DNA of 64,000 nt from Epiperipatus broadwayi (taxonomy: Eukaryota > Onychophora > Udeonychophora > Euonychophora > Peripatidae): positions 1 to 64,000 of the forward strand of contig JAQFVV010013063.1 of NCBI GenBank assembly GCA_028023455.1, given 5' to 3'. The notes beneath the pieces were generated by a model. That model had not been told where the DNA came from, ran no database searches, and was given only the letters and a program-made list of their open reading frames with translations. The position numbers and the translations under genes were made by a program. Positions 50,243 through 62,102 of the stretch are shown in pieces; the stretch's first letter is position 1; every line of letters starts with the position of its first letter.

Positions 50243-51975
50243 TAAATTATATAGAGTAATAAAGAACAAGTATCTCCTATATCTATTACATCTTCTGAAT
50301 TGCCCAGAATTTTAAATGAAGAAGTGTGACATACAATTAAATGTATGAGTGCAACATACAATTAAATGTATGAAGAAAGAAAAGGCTCCAGGTAATGATG
50401 GAATTATAATTGATGTATTAAAAGAAGCAGGTGAAGAAATATAAATTATTTTAGCAAAGTTATATACCAAATGTCTAAATGGTAAATATATACCAGATAA
50501 TTGGAAGAATGCAGTATTAATATTTAATATTTAAAAAGCTGATAAAGACGATATTAAAAATTACAGACCTATCAGTCTTTTATCAGTTTTATACAAAATT
50601 TTTACCAAGATAATTACAACTCGTCTACAGAAAACATTGGATTTCCATCAACTAAGAGAACAAGCTGGATTTAAAAGTGGATTTAGTACAGTGGATAATA
50701 TTCAGGTATTGAGAGAAATTATAGCAAAGACAAATGACTATGAGTTGCCATTATGCTTTGGTTTTGTAGATTATGAAAAGGCATTTGATTCTATAAACAT
50801 TTCTTCAGTGATTAAAGCATTGGATCATCAATAGATCCAGGTTTTAAACAATTCAAAAAAAAACCCTCTCCTATAGTGGCCTTTTAAAAAGGGTGGGGGG
50901 GTTACCCCTCATTGGGGTGTGGGGGGGGGGGGGTCCCCCCCCCCCCCTTAAAAAAAAAAAAATAAAAATGGGGTGGGTGGGGGGGGTTAGATCCAGGTTA
51001 TTGTCATATTTTAGAAAATATTTATATAAATGCAACAGCAACAATTAGATTACATAATGATACTGGGAAAGTCAACATTGAGAAGGGTGTAAGACCAGGT
51101 AACTCCATATCTTCAAAACTTTTTACAGCAGTGCTGCAAGAAGTATTTTGTGGATTAAAATGGGGAGCTAAAGAAGTGAAAGTAAATGGAGATTATTTAA
51201 GTCATTTAGATTTTGCAGATGATGTAATTGTTTTTGCAAATAACACTTTAGAGCTGCAGGAAATGTTGCTGGAGTTATCAGATGAAAGTAGAAAAGTAGG
51301 ACTAAAGATAAACGTTAAAAAGACTAAAGAAATGTTTAATGGATTTTCTTAAAATATGAAAATAAAGATTGATTATGATGAGTTAAAAGAAGTTAACAGT
51401 TACAAATACCTTGGTCAGATTATTAACACAGATGGAAACATAATGGATGGAATTAATTATAGAATTAAACTTGGTTGGAGTGCTTTTGATAGAAATAACT
51501 TGATACTAAAAGGAAATATGCCTATGTGTTTGAAAAAGGTTTTTAACAAATGCGTTTTACCATTTCTTACTTATGGATCTGAGACTTGGACATTTAATAG
51601 AAGAGCAATAAAGAGACTTCAGATCATTCAAAGAAGTATGGTAAGATGCAGATTGGGAGTAAAAATAAAGTTCAAAAATGCAATATATGGATAGGAGAAC
51701 AAACAAGTGTTACAGATGTTATTGAAAGAATTAAAAGACAAGTGGAATTGGGCTGGGCATATTGCTAGAAGAGATGATAATAGATGGACAATTGAAATCT
51801 TAAACTGGATTCCTAGAGATTGTAAAGACTCAGAAAGATGCCACATGTGATATGGGTAGATGAAATAAGAAAGTGTACAGGGATGATGTGAAAAAGAGAA
51901 ACTAAAGATCAGAGAAGATGGATTGAACTTGGAGAGACCTTCATCCTGCAGTGGATTGATTGATAATGGTTGATG
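50243..51975 (+). pseudogene. RTE LINE, second copy, 5'-truncated
   Basis: Plus-strand copy of the same RTE family as 2.85-10.26 kb. It begins within the linker just before the RT, so it is 5'-truncated. Landmarks: EKAPGNDGIIIDVLKE-like block (about 50379-50425), NYRPISLLSVL (about 50559-50590), EQAGFKSGFSTVD (about 50657-50697), FVDYEKAFDS (about 50763-50792), the catalytic FADD at 51212-51223, GLKINVKKTK (about 51298-51328), YKYLGQIIN (about 51401-51427) and SETWTFNRR. It ends with the family's short tail GATTGATAATGG near 51955-51970. A 156-bp homopolymer-rich block interrupts it at 50842-50997, and a 20-bp tandem duplication lies near 50330-50370. Several stops; not functional. Confidence 0.8.
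50842..50997. other. G/C-homopolymer insert bounded by a 10-bp duplication
   Basis: TAGATCCAGG occurs at 50832-50841 and again at 50988-50997; the other RTE copy has it once. The intervening block contains long G and C runs back to back (about 50927-50947), A runs and GGGGTGGGTGG-like words, unlike any surrounding sequence. It may be a sequencing or assembly artefact, or a real slippage-derived insertion. Confidence 0.8.
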
Positions 51976-52018
51976 TTGACTTTGTAAAAAATAAGCAAGT
52001 TATACAATACTATTGATA

Positions 52019-52455
52019 TTCACTAAATATCTGCCTTTTACAGCTACTGTACATGTGCTTTAATGAGTGTTAAATAATAAATGAATACTTTTCAGTGCCC
52101 ATACAAGATAATGCATTTAAGAAAGAATAAAATGAATCCACTTATTCTTTCCGAACCCAAATGTTGTTATATGGGCATCTTTAGTACTGACAAATAAAGT
52201 GTGAAGATAGATCATACACTTTAAATTATGGTTCGCGTTGTCTGACTTAATGATGTCGACGAAATTACTTAGAATTTACTTAAAAGTCACTTTCAAATGA
52301 AACTCAAACATATGTAAACAAGCATCTATTACAAGCATCTATTTTTATAGCGCGATATTTATAATTGTAATTCACTAAATATCAGCCTTTTACAGCTACT
52401 GTACATGTGCTTTAATGAGTGTTAAATAATAAATGAATACTTTTCAGTGCCCATA
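52019..52455. repeat. 85-bp direct repeats 352 bp apart
   Basis: 52019-52103 and 52371-52455 are identical except at one position. The repeat contains AATAATAAATGAATAC, resembling a polyadenylation region. The segment between is slightly less AT-rich and has a CAAGCATCTATT doublet just before the second copy. Short terminal repeats of a small retroposon or one satellite period are both possible. Confidence 0.9.
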
Positions 52456-52799
52456 GAAAATAGATATTTTAACTATAGATAAAAATAAATTTATAAACAT
52501 AATAAAATCTATATTATAGGAAATACTAATTGCATGTCTATTATATTATTATTACATTGTCTGTTATTTTAACTTTACTGTATATAGTATATGTATATAT
52601 TTATTATATTTACATTATCTGACTTGACCTGTTTGTGTATTTCAAATTGTATGGAATATGTGAATAGTTAAATTAAATTAAGTTGTTGTTATTATTATTA
52701 TCATCATCATCATCATCATCATCATCATTATTATTATTATTATTATTGTTATTATTATGTTTACTTCATAGAATCAATTGAATTGGATTGAATTGTTAT
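52456..52799. repeat. AT-rich spacer with (TTA)n(TCA)n microsatellite
   Basis: Non-coding; a compound TTATTA/TCATCA microsatellite spans about 52688-52757 and follows AAATTAAGTTGTTG, resembling the 3' end of a plus-strand LINE. Confidence 0.7.
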
Positions 52800-55735
52800 T
52801 ATTACTGTTTTAAAGTAAACTTTATTATGACTCAAAAAGGGTTATATAAGTTACACATAAAAACATAAGGACTTAGATACAAGTTAATACATATTACATA
52901 TGCGATAAAAGTTTACAATCTTTTATGTGTTAGGTAAAAACATGACTTACAATAATTGAAAAAAATTATTGTTGCATAACAAGATAATACTTCAAATTAA
53001 GTTTACATAGAATATTAATATGGAATCTTAAGAAAAATATATGCAAACATGATAGTATAAATTAAAACATAGGGTGGGGGGGTTTGGAGTTAGTATTAGA
53101 TTGATATATCATTGTACATAAATTGGGTCTATGTGGTGTGAAGGATTGTAATTTTTATGGTCATATTATTGTACATGTGTTAGATAAGTTGTAGGTAAAA
53201 AACTTGAATTTTTAGGTATGATACACAGATAATTTACAGTAGTTTAAGAAAAATAATTGTTGCACAATACAAATGTCAAATTAGGTTTAAATAGATTTTT
53301 CAAAAGCATTATGAGGTAAATAATATATGAAATCACATGCTGATATTTGTTAATACATTTTGAGAAGGTGAGTGGGATTAGTGTTCCATTAGTATATAGC
53401 TGTACATAAATTGTGCTTATCTCTTGGTGAGTACTTTAGGTGTCAATGCTAAGTCTTATTGTTCATGTGTTGTGCCATTAAAGTTCATTTGAGGTTAGTT
53501 GGTAGTAAAACCTTGTAAACTTTATTGGATTGGTGAGTTGATAAGGTAGGTGTACAGTGTTATTCTCAAGTGGTGCAGTGTTTACTCTTGAGTTTACCAT
53601 GGATTAATATTGGAGCTATGAGTTCATGCATGATAAACACTTGAATTGATTGAAGCTCCAGAAAGTAGAGTGTACACAATATAGTGAGCAGTTGAAGTCT
53701 GTGGCTGATATAATGATGGATGTAGAGAGGATATCTTAATTGATACAAATCTTCTATGGCATGATAATAATAAATTTTGCCAAATGGTTATCTGCATGTC
53801 AGGCATCCAAACCAGAGGGAGGGCTTATATTTTAAATGTTGTTTGCATTGGTTGTTTTAAAACATGAAATTGAATTATACATTAAAAGAATTAAAATATC
53901 TTGCTTTTTCTGACATGGAAATTGTTTTTGGTGAAGCTGGCATAAGGTTTTTAATGAGTTAAAGCTGGAAACATAGTAGAATAGGTTTGGTGCCAATCAT
54001 GTGGACATGTGGTCATATGGAAGGCATTTTGAATGGCTTTAATAATTTAAAAATATCATTTTATAAAGAAAAAGCTTTTGTAAATTCCAAAATGATCTTA
54101 GAAAGGATGAGTGACACAGTTGATTGTTATTAATTGTTTGGATATATGTTAAATTTATCTGAGATATTGCATATTTTGAATTGTTTTGGGAAGTTTAAAT
54201 TCAGAAATGTTTGCTGGTGCCTTGTAGGATTAATTAGCTGAGTAGGAGAGCCTGTGATTTTTTTCTATTCAGTGTGATGTGAATTTCACGACTAGATAGC
54301 GATTGGCTATTATATATAGAAGTATTAGAGGTATTGTTGTGTTTTTTAGCATTTCAAGTAATGTATCAATGGACACAGAGTTGAATTCTGCCTCAATGAC
54401 CAACTGCACTATAATTGACACATATTTCTTTTTTTTTATTTACTGACTCAATGTACATGAGTACACCTTGGACAATGGATGAGCCTTTTTTGGCATATTA
54501 AGTTAATGGTAATATATAGAGTATGAGTGGCTCTATTTTCTTCTCTATTGCTCTTTCTAGAATTTTTATTCTCAAAGGATCCATCAAGATTAGTCTTAGA
54601 TTAGACAGAGACAGTATTGTGGTGGGGTTTTTTAGTAAATGATATTATAATTGGATATAGGCTTTGTATGTTATAAATTTTTTGTCATATGTAATTGGCA
54701 AGGTCACAGAGGTATTTAACTTTAAATGTCTAAAACATGTGAACATGAATTTGGGCATACTTTGGGATTCTGGATGACATCTGTTTGTTATTATTATCAC
54801 CTGAATAGCAATGTCAGTTTTGGTAATTGGTGCATCTTTTTCAGAGTTGCTGAACAGGTCTGCAGTTGGTTTATATTTGCTTGTTTTTGAATTTTTATTT
54901 TAAAATATTGGTGTATTGGATCTATTGTGATATGTCCAGCTGTTTCAGTCTCATCTATTTTAAATTCCAAGGGCTCTCTGCTTGTGGAGGGGTATATTAA
55001 TGCCCATCAAAGGTATTTCCAGGTTCAGGTATGCTGCTGCATAAGCATACTTTTTTGTTGCTATACATTGCTTGCAAGTATTGTTACAGACCCCAGTTAA
55101 TTTTCTAATGTGCATATGATTGTTTACAGTTATTCTTCTATCAGATTGTCTACTCAAGTTAGCAATATGGTCAGATGAATTGATTTGCAGGTGATGTGAT
55201 TAATGTTGAATGTAAGTATATTGGTACATGCCATGCACTTTTGTACTGGATCAATTGACATAGTTTGAAGTTTTTGAAGCATTATGTAGGTTTCTGTGTA
55301 TAACAAAAAGTAGTCACATAGTCTTCTGAATACTTATTGTTCTAGTCTTTATTTCTATTAGGTTAAAGATGATGATTTGAGGAACATGGTCTAAAATGGG
55401 GACTGGACAGATTCCATGATTAAAAAATGGTGCAACATTGATAAATAAAAACATAAATAAATCCATGGGCAAAATATATTGATTTTTATTAAATGAAATT
55501 GAGTTGGATAGGAAAAATTCCCAAGCACTCATAAGTAACATTGTTGTTTGATGGATCCATGTCATGGTGAAATCTCCCATAATTATTACAAGATTATGTG
55601 TTCCAGAAAGCATTGAGCTTATTGTTGTTATGATTCTGGAGATGATGATAGGGTCTGGTAGTATATGGATAAATATTAGATTGAATTTGATATTTTGTGG
55701 TGGAGTGTTATTATGAAAAGATTACAGTCAATATA
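52800..55735 (-). mobile_element. LINE family C, copy 2 (5'-truncated)
   Basis: Minus strand, homologous to copy 1 from about 55735 to 54290. It continues through the missing 3' half of copy 1 to about 52800. The 5' end is cut within the endonuclease, as expected for a truncated LINE. The 3' region has two copies of a ~288-bp module: TTATTGTTGCATAAC near 52969 and AATTGTTGCACAAT near 53257, and GTACATAAATTG at about 53114 and 53402. Confidence 0.65.
54290..55620 (-). pseudogene. LINE family C ORF2 remnant (endonuclease C-half to RT)
   Basis: The 99-codon open piece 55613-55314 begins near a GDFN block read here as MGDFTMTWIHQTT and contains an endonuclease C-terminal region ending ILDHVPQIIIF then RTISIQKTM. 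A linker piece (55157-54960) has basic residues. The RT start lies at about 54600-54400 with AQY..KAHPL-like residues and a degraded motif A (EAEFNSVSID) near 54390. Downstream of 54290 coding signal is weak. Stops and shifts throughout. Confidence 0.55.
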
Positions 55736-55974
55736 TATATATTGTACGTATTTTAATTGAGTCTTATGCCCTAATTAAAATAATTGAATGCATAAAATGG
55801 TAAAAAATTTAAATTTTTGATGAGTGATATTATTTTTGGCCATTTAAACTAAAACTAAACCAATTGTGTTGAAAGTTGCCTTCTACAATTTTATAAATGT
55901 GTTAGATAATATTTAATAGTATACTAGTAATCTATTATAAATGTAAATTTTAATAATAATGTAAAAAAAGTAGA

Positions 55975-56185
55975 GTCATATATCACATGACTCCACTTTC
56001 TTTTTAAGCTTGTGGAATATAAACAAAGAGCTTCGCTAATTGTTCAACAAGCTTTGAGGTAAATGATTAGCAAGAGAAAGCATTTAAAATATCTCTATAT
56101 GAAAATCACCCCCATCCCATGACCAATGGTTTCATATTTTTGGCACTCCTCAGAGAAATGCTAGGATAGCTTCAGATACTAGATC
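55975..56185 (+). repeat. ~430-bp repeat, left piece of an interrupted copy
   Basis: Matches 26160-26370 and 25801-25930: CACATGACTCCACTTTC, AATATAAACAAAGAGC, CAACAAGCTTTG, GAGAAAGCATTTAAAATATC and CTCCTCAGAGAAATGCTAGG. It stops at TACTAGATC, where the LINE at 56186 begins. Confidence 0.75.
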
Positions 56186-57678
56186 AGTTAAAGTTAAAAA
56201 TGGGGTGGGATTAAGGCAAGGATGCCCTATGTCACCTATTTTGTTTTTGTTGTTTTTGAGTGAAATGGAGAAAGTAATAGAAAGACTAGGAAGAGGGGTA
56301 GAGATACCATTAATAGGTGGCAAGGGAGTATATATTTTGCTGGGTCTTTTTTGCATATGATATCTTTTTGTGTGAAGAAAGAAGAGATGATATAGAAATT
56401 ATGTTAAGGACATGTGCAAGGGTGGGTAAAGAGATGGGGTTTAAATTTAGTGAAGAAAAATCAAATATAATGATGGTTAATACTGGGGAAAGAGAAGATG
56501 TAGAATTTTTATTGGGGATATAAAGTTAAGTGTGGTGGATAGATATAGGTATTTGGGAATCATCTTATGTAATCAGGAAAATTGCTTGGATGAATGGGAG
56601 AAAAAATTGATAAATGAAGCAAAGAAAAGAAAGGGTTTGGTAAAGAAACTAACAGTATTTTCATATAATAAATATGATGTAGCTAGAATAGTATGGAAGG
56701 GAGTTGCAGTAGCAGGGTTAACATATGGTAATGATGCATTATGTGTTAGTAAAAGGGTTTTAGATTATTTAGAGAAAGTACAAAGGGAGGTAGGAAGACA
56801 TGCATTAGATGCAGAGATGTGGACAGCAAAGGAGGCAATTCAAGGAGAAATGGATGGTCAAGTTTTTATATGAGAGATGCAAAAAGTAAAATGAAAATGT
56901 TTGGTAGGTTGCAGTTTATGGATAATAAAAGAATAGCAAAAATAGTGTTCAATTGGGTTATGAGTAAAGGGCAGGTAACAAGATGGGTGAGAAAGGTAAT
57001 GCAGTATGCGAAAGATTTGGATAAAGAATTTATATCAGTATACTTGTATAAAAGGTGGGATGATTGTGTTAGGAGGATTGTTGAGTGTTATAGTGGTAAG
57101 GAATGGGATAAAAGAATAGAAGCATTAATAAAAAATAGGGAGTTGGAGAGATGGAGAACTAGTATGGAGGGTAAGAAGAGTTTAAATATATATAGAAGTA
57201 AACGGAATATTGGATGCGAGTTAATTTATGATAATAGTAAGGAAAGTAGTTTATTATTTAAGGCTCAAATGGGATCTTTAGCAACAAGGGAATGTACATG
57301 TAAATGGAAAACCATGGATAATTTAGTGTGCAGATTGTGTAAGGAAGGTATAGAAAATATTAAGCACCTGTTGATTGAATGTAAATGCTTGAAAGCAGAA
57401 AGGGTACAGATGGTGAAGTTATGGGAGGATAGACATGAACAAAGTGACTATACAGAAAGTGAGTTATTAGTTTTTATGTTGGGTTTGTGAAGAGATAAGG
57501 GGGATTTAGATATAAAGGCCATAGAGATGACAAAGTTTATGTTGTGGAAATGGGATGGGGCAAAATATGGGAAGACTTAAGAGTGGGGAATGGAGAATAA
57601 ATGGCTAACAGGTTTATCTGGGCATAATTACTGAGATATTCTTGACTTTGTTTAAGGAGAAGCCAAATACATCCCATC
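56186..57678 (+). pseudogene. LINE family D, 5'-truncated, RT to C-terminal zinc motif
   Basis: Plus strand. It begins inside the RT at GVGLRQGCPMSPILFLLFLS (about 56206-56260). The catalytic FADD reads FAYD (about 56350-56362), so the first aspartate is lost. Then GFKFSEEKSNIMMVN (about 56438-56482), DRYRYLGIIL (about 56537-56566) and GVAVAGLTYGND (about 56700-56735). The C-terminal 223-codon open piece 56819-57490 ends with CRLCKEGIENIKHLLIECKC (about 57329-57390), a CxxC...HxxxxC zinc motif found at the C-terminus of many LINE ORF2 proteins. Two or three frameshifts (about 56350, 56525, 56860) break it. Short matching flanks (CATCAGATC type) surround it. The clade is unassigned, perhaps I/Ingi-like. 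Confidence 0.7.
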
Positions 57679-57965
57679 ACATCAGATCTAAAAACACTAA
57701 CCCAATGCCAGCATTTATTAAAAGTTGACTATTGAGTAGAAAATCTGTAGTTTTCAAACCAAACTTTCTAACTCAAATAGCTATATAGAGCTGAGAGATC
57801 TTCAGCCAAACCATATATTAGGTTAAAAACAAGGACTATAAATAATCAATAAAAAAGAAAAAATAGAGTCATATCACATGACTCCACTTCTTTTTTAAGC
57901 TTGTGGAATATAAACAAAGAGCTTTTCTAATTGCTCAACAAGCTTTGAGATAAATGCTTATTAAG
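57679..57965 (+). repeat. ~430-bp repeat, right piece of the interrupted copy
   Basis: Continues the unit left at 56185: ATCAGATCTAAAAACAC, CCAGCATTTATT, AGTAGAAAATCTG, GCTGAGAGATCTTCAGCC. It then runs into the start of a next unit (CACATGACTCCACTTC, CAACAAGCTTTGAGATAAAT), so the array was tandem here too. Confidence 0.75.
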
Positions 57966-57982
57966 ATTTGTGCAAACAATCA

Positions 57983-57985
<3 letters not shown>

Positions 57986-58054
<69 letters not shown>
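57986..58054. repeat. (TA)n microsatellite
   Basis: About 34 uninterrupted TA units directly beyond the 430-bp repeat. Confidence 0.98.
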
Positions 58055-58055
<1 letters not shown>

Positions 58056-59452
58056 CATTTAAATATTCTCAGAGTAAAAATAATTAAGTTATCAAAATCA
58101 AGTATTGCAATATTACTAATGTGTATCAACAAGTGATGAAATTCAAAACAAAAAAAATCACATAATGACTGTGAATATTCTTGAAGAATCTTTTTTGCAT
58201 GTCATGCTGAAGTGAACTAATAAAAATAATGAAATTATTTCAGATGCACCTACCATTGCAATTCTTATTTTCATCTTCAGGATAGGCTGAAGCTAGTCAT
58301 TTTAAAACCATTTCTCATCTCCTTTCAGGCGTATGCTTCCTGATAACTCCCCCCCTCTTTCAGGTAGAAGTTTAAGGGGGATAAGACAAGAGAAATTAAT
58401 CATCAGCTAGCAGCTTTTTTTTAGCCAGTCATCCTTTGATCCATAAAATTACGATAATTTAAGTAGAAGTAAAAAAAAATGATAGCAAAGTTTGTTGTTT
58501 CTTTTTTTCCAGAAAAACAATTGCCAGTATTAAAAAAAATTAAAAGCCCAATCTCCAATCCCCTTTTCCTTTCCATAAGACATACCGATTAAAAAATTAA
58601 CTTACATATCTGTTGAATTTAAAATTTTTTTTTTTTTAATATTTTACAATCACTTTATATATATAAACAAATAGACAAATAAATACTACAGATATCTAAA
58701 ATAGATATAAACATTTCATAACACATAAATATAAATAAATATATATTTGTAAACCATAAATCTATTTTTAATAAACGAATAGATTTATTTGTATATTTTT
58801 ATTATTAGCAATTTTGAAAGTAATTTTCATAGAGTTTCTTTATTTACTTTATAAAAATTACTATCATTGCCAAAATTTACAAACAAAAACAAACATATAC
58901 CATATATGTGTTAAAGAGACAAGAAAATAATAACAACAAACAAACAATAAATACAATAAAGGTGAACTAAAAGGAAAACAAATTGCAACATTTTCTCCCA
59001 CAACCTTAAAAGATATCATGATGTATATGAAATTAAGGAAGATCTATCTATCTATCTAATAAAATATATTCATTATCTTTTGCTAATCAATAGTTCAAAT
59101 TTTTTTAAAAAAAAAAAATGCTTTCTTTTATTTTCTTCGTTTAACATATATACTAATATCATAATCAACTGTAAAGATGAAGCTTTTTAATCTTTACACT
59201 ATATATCTAAGCCAATAATTTAAATAAAGAATTATTTATCTATGAAGAAAATAGACTCGGATTTAAATGATTTTAAAAATCAACAACAAAGAAACTATCT
59301 TAAAATTGAATTAAAAAATAATTATTAATGAATTAATTAGAACCTAATAATGAACATAACATATTTAGATAACTTAAACAATAGGCTTTCCTAATGATAT
59401 TTTATATTTTGGAATTATAATTGCATATTTAATATTAAGATTTAGACATAAA
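58055..59452. other. AT-rich stretch without a recognised gene
   Basis: A less AT-rich patch at 58240-58400 contains a C7 run and TTTAAGGGGGATAAG, like a polypurine tract, but no LTR pair is visible. T and A homopolymers and a short (CTAT)n at about 59044-59059 are the only other structure. Confidence 0.5.
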
Positions 59453-59505
59453 ATCATCATTATCATTTTCAACCACTACTTTCAGGATTATCTCTCCAAG
59501 TTTAA
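59453..59505 (-). mobile_element. RTE LINE tail fragment (~53 bp)
   Basis: The plus-strand words CATCATTATCA, TTTCAACCACTA, CAGGAT and CTCTCCAAGTTTAAT follow the order of the RTE 3' end at 2855-2915. This is an extreme 5' truncation of the same family. Confidence 0.6.
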
Positions 59506-59610
59506 TGTAAATTTAGGAAATTACTTGTACCTATCTAAATATATTTCAGCTCTGATGTAATTAGGCAAATTAAACCTTTAAAAATTGAATGACAAACTAA
59601 AGTCACATTT

Positions 59611-59666
59611 ATCTATAAATAGAATTTTTGCCTGAACTATCTATAAATAGAATTTTTGCCTGAACT
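59611..59666. repeat. 28-bp perfect tandem duplication
   Basis: Units 59611-59638 and 59639-59666 are identical; each contains ATAGAATTTTTGCCTGAACT. Confidence 0.97.
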
Positions 59667-59961
59667 CTTTAAATCAAAAATGAACTCATTTTTAATTTAG
59701 TACTCTAAATTATACATGTGTATATAATTTTATGTATAATTTAGGTTAGATAAATAGATAGACAATTAGCAAATAATGTATATATATATATATGAAAATG
59801 ATGATGAGCATGAGAATACCATGCAGTGGAGTGTGTATACATTCTACAAACACAATCATTGATGGATTGCAGAGACCAATGGTACATTTATTGCATCAAA
59901 ACTACATTTAATTAAATAAACATCTGTTTAGGTTTACAATAATTGAATTTAAATTTAGCTA

Positions 59962-60163
<202 letters not shown>

Positions 60164-62048
60164 GGAAGTAAATTATAATATAACATATCTCAAGTAAATA
60201 TTCTTCAATATGTATGCATGTTTAATGTGTTCCTAATACTATTTGGGTGCCTTGGCTAAATAAATACTTCTGCACTTGATTTTCATAAATAAATAATATC
60301 TAAATAGAATATATCTCGGGGTTTAAAATATATTCTGGTATATGTATGTCTGTGACCAAATATGTTTTAAGGATAAAAGTAATTTTAATTAAATAAAAAT
60401 ACAAAGCCAAGTTTAATAAATAAAAATTTTAATTAATTTTATTTAACATCTATATAAAATAGAGTATTTTATTATTTATTTTACAATTGATTAATAGATT
60501 TAATTAAACAAAATTCCAGCTTTCATATTTCTAAATAAAATAACTTTATAAGGCAATGTGTTTCTTGTATATGTATTTATATGCAACATTATGATGTATT
60601 GATATGAATATAAATTTATTTTATAAATCTAATATGTAAGATTGTGTTTATTTTATTCTAAGCAAATAATTGCTTAAACTCAGTATGTTTTTCAAGTTTA
60701 TTAAATAAAGTCTACCTTGGTCTATTTTTATGAATTATTTAAGTATATAATGTATAATTAAATATATAAATAAACAATTAGTTAAACTATATTTTAACTT
60801 CATGAATATTCAAATAATGGCAGCATTCTTCTGCTATAACTTAAATTCTGAACATCATTTATGTTATACTCCATAATACAATAAGGGAATTTTCTCTAAT
60901 GATGCTATACATCTAATAAATGCCACTAATAAAAGGCCACATATTATTTATAACTTTGGTAAACTAGAATAAATCTTATAAAGCATCAAAACTTACTTTA
61001 ACATTTCAAAATTAATAAGTATGACTACTAGATAAACATATAAATTCAAGACAATCACATTTCATAAATATCATTTATGCATACACATAAATATGCACCA
61101 AAATTGTGAGTATATTCACAAAAAGAAACTTAAATAGATCAAATAATAATAGTAACTAATGTTTTCTTTTATGATATTTACAGTTTTTTAATTCAAGCAA
61201 CTGGAAGAGAGAAAGCTAAAATCTTATTATTATTATTTTTAGAATAAATGTTAAAATATAAATATATTATTTGTTATTATTATAAACATTGAATTATAAA
61301 ATAGTCCTTTTTTATGTGTTGACCTACAGTGATATTATTTGTTTAAATTGTTGATTTTATCACATGATAGTCCATTAACAAGTCTATATTAATTTATTTA
61401 TAAATAAAATGTTTTTAAATATGTTGAAATGTTGTAGTCATTAGAATCATTTCAATACAGTTCTTAAAAATTGATAAATATTTATAAATAAATTACTAAA
61501 CATCAATTGATCACCATTTCTTATGCTTGCTACTGTATGGAGAGTTTTGGCTGTTTTTATAAATAAATTATTTAAGAAGTTTTCTTTTAATTACCTTAAT
61601 ATTAACTTATGAGTTTGTTATTTTAAAATCAAAATTCTTTATAAATAAACAATTAATATCATAAATTCTTTGAAGTTTATTGATTTTTCTTTAGATAATA
61701 ATCTGTCTGATGGCATTAACATTAGATAGCTTGCAAAGTCAAAAGTGTCTTCAGATGAAAGTTGGTTTTACCCTTCCACGATCATTTGCTTATCACAATA
61801 ACTATATAGTAAAATGTTAGAAATGTGAAAGAAAAAGAATATATCTTTTATAATTTTCTATTTTGCATCATTATTGCAGTAATAAGGTGAATAAATAACC
61901 ATAGCAACTATCAAATGTCAAGAAGTCATTTGAACATGTTTTATCAGTCCTTGGCATTTTCAAGTATTCTAAGAAATTTTCCATAATGATAATTATTTTA
62001 AAATATTAAATAAATAAATAAATTTCATTTAAAAAATTTACATTACTT

Positions 62049-62102
<54 letters not shown>

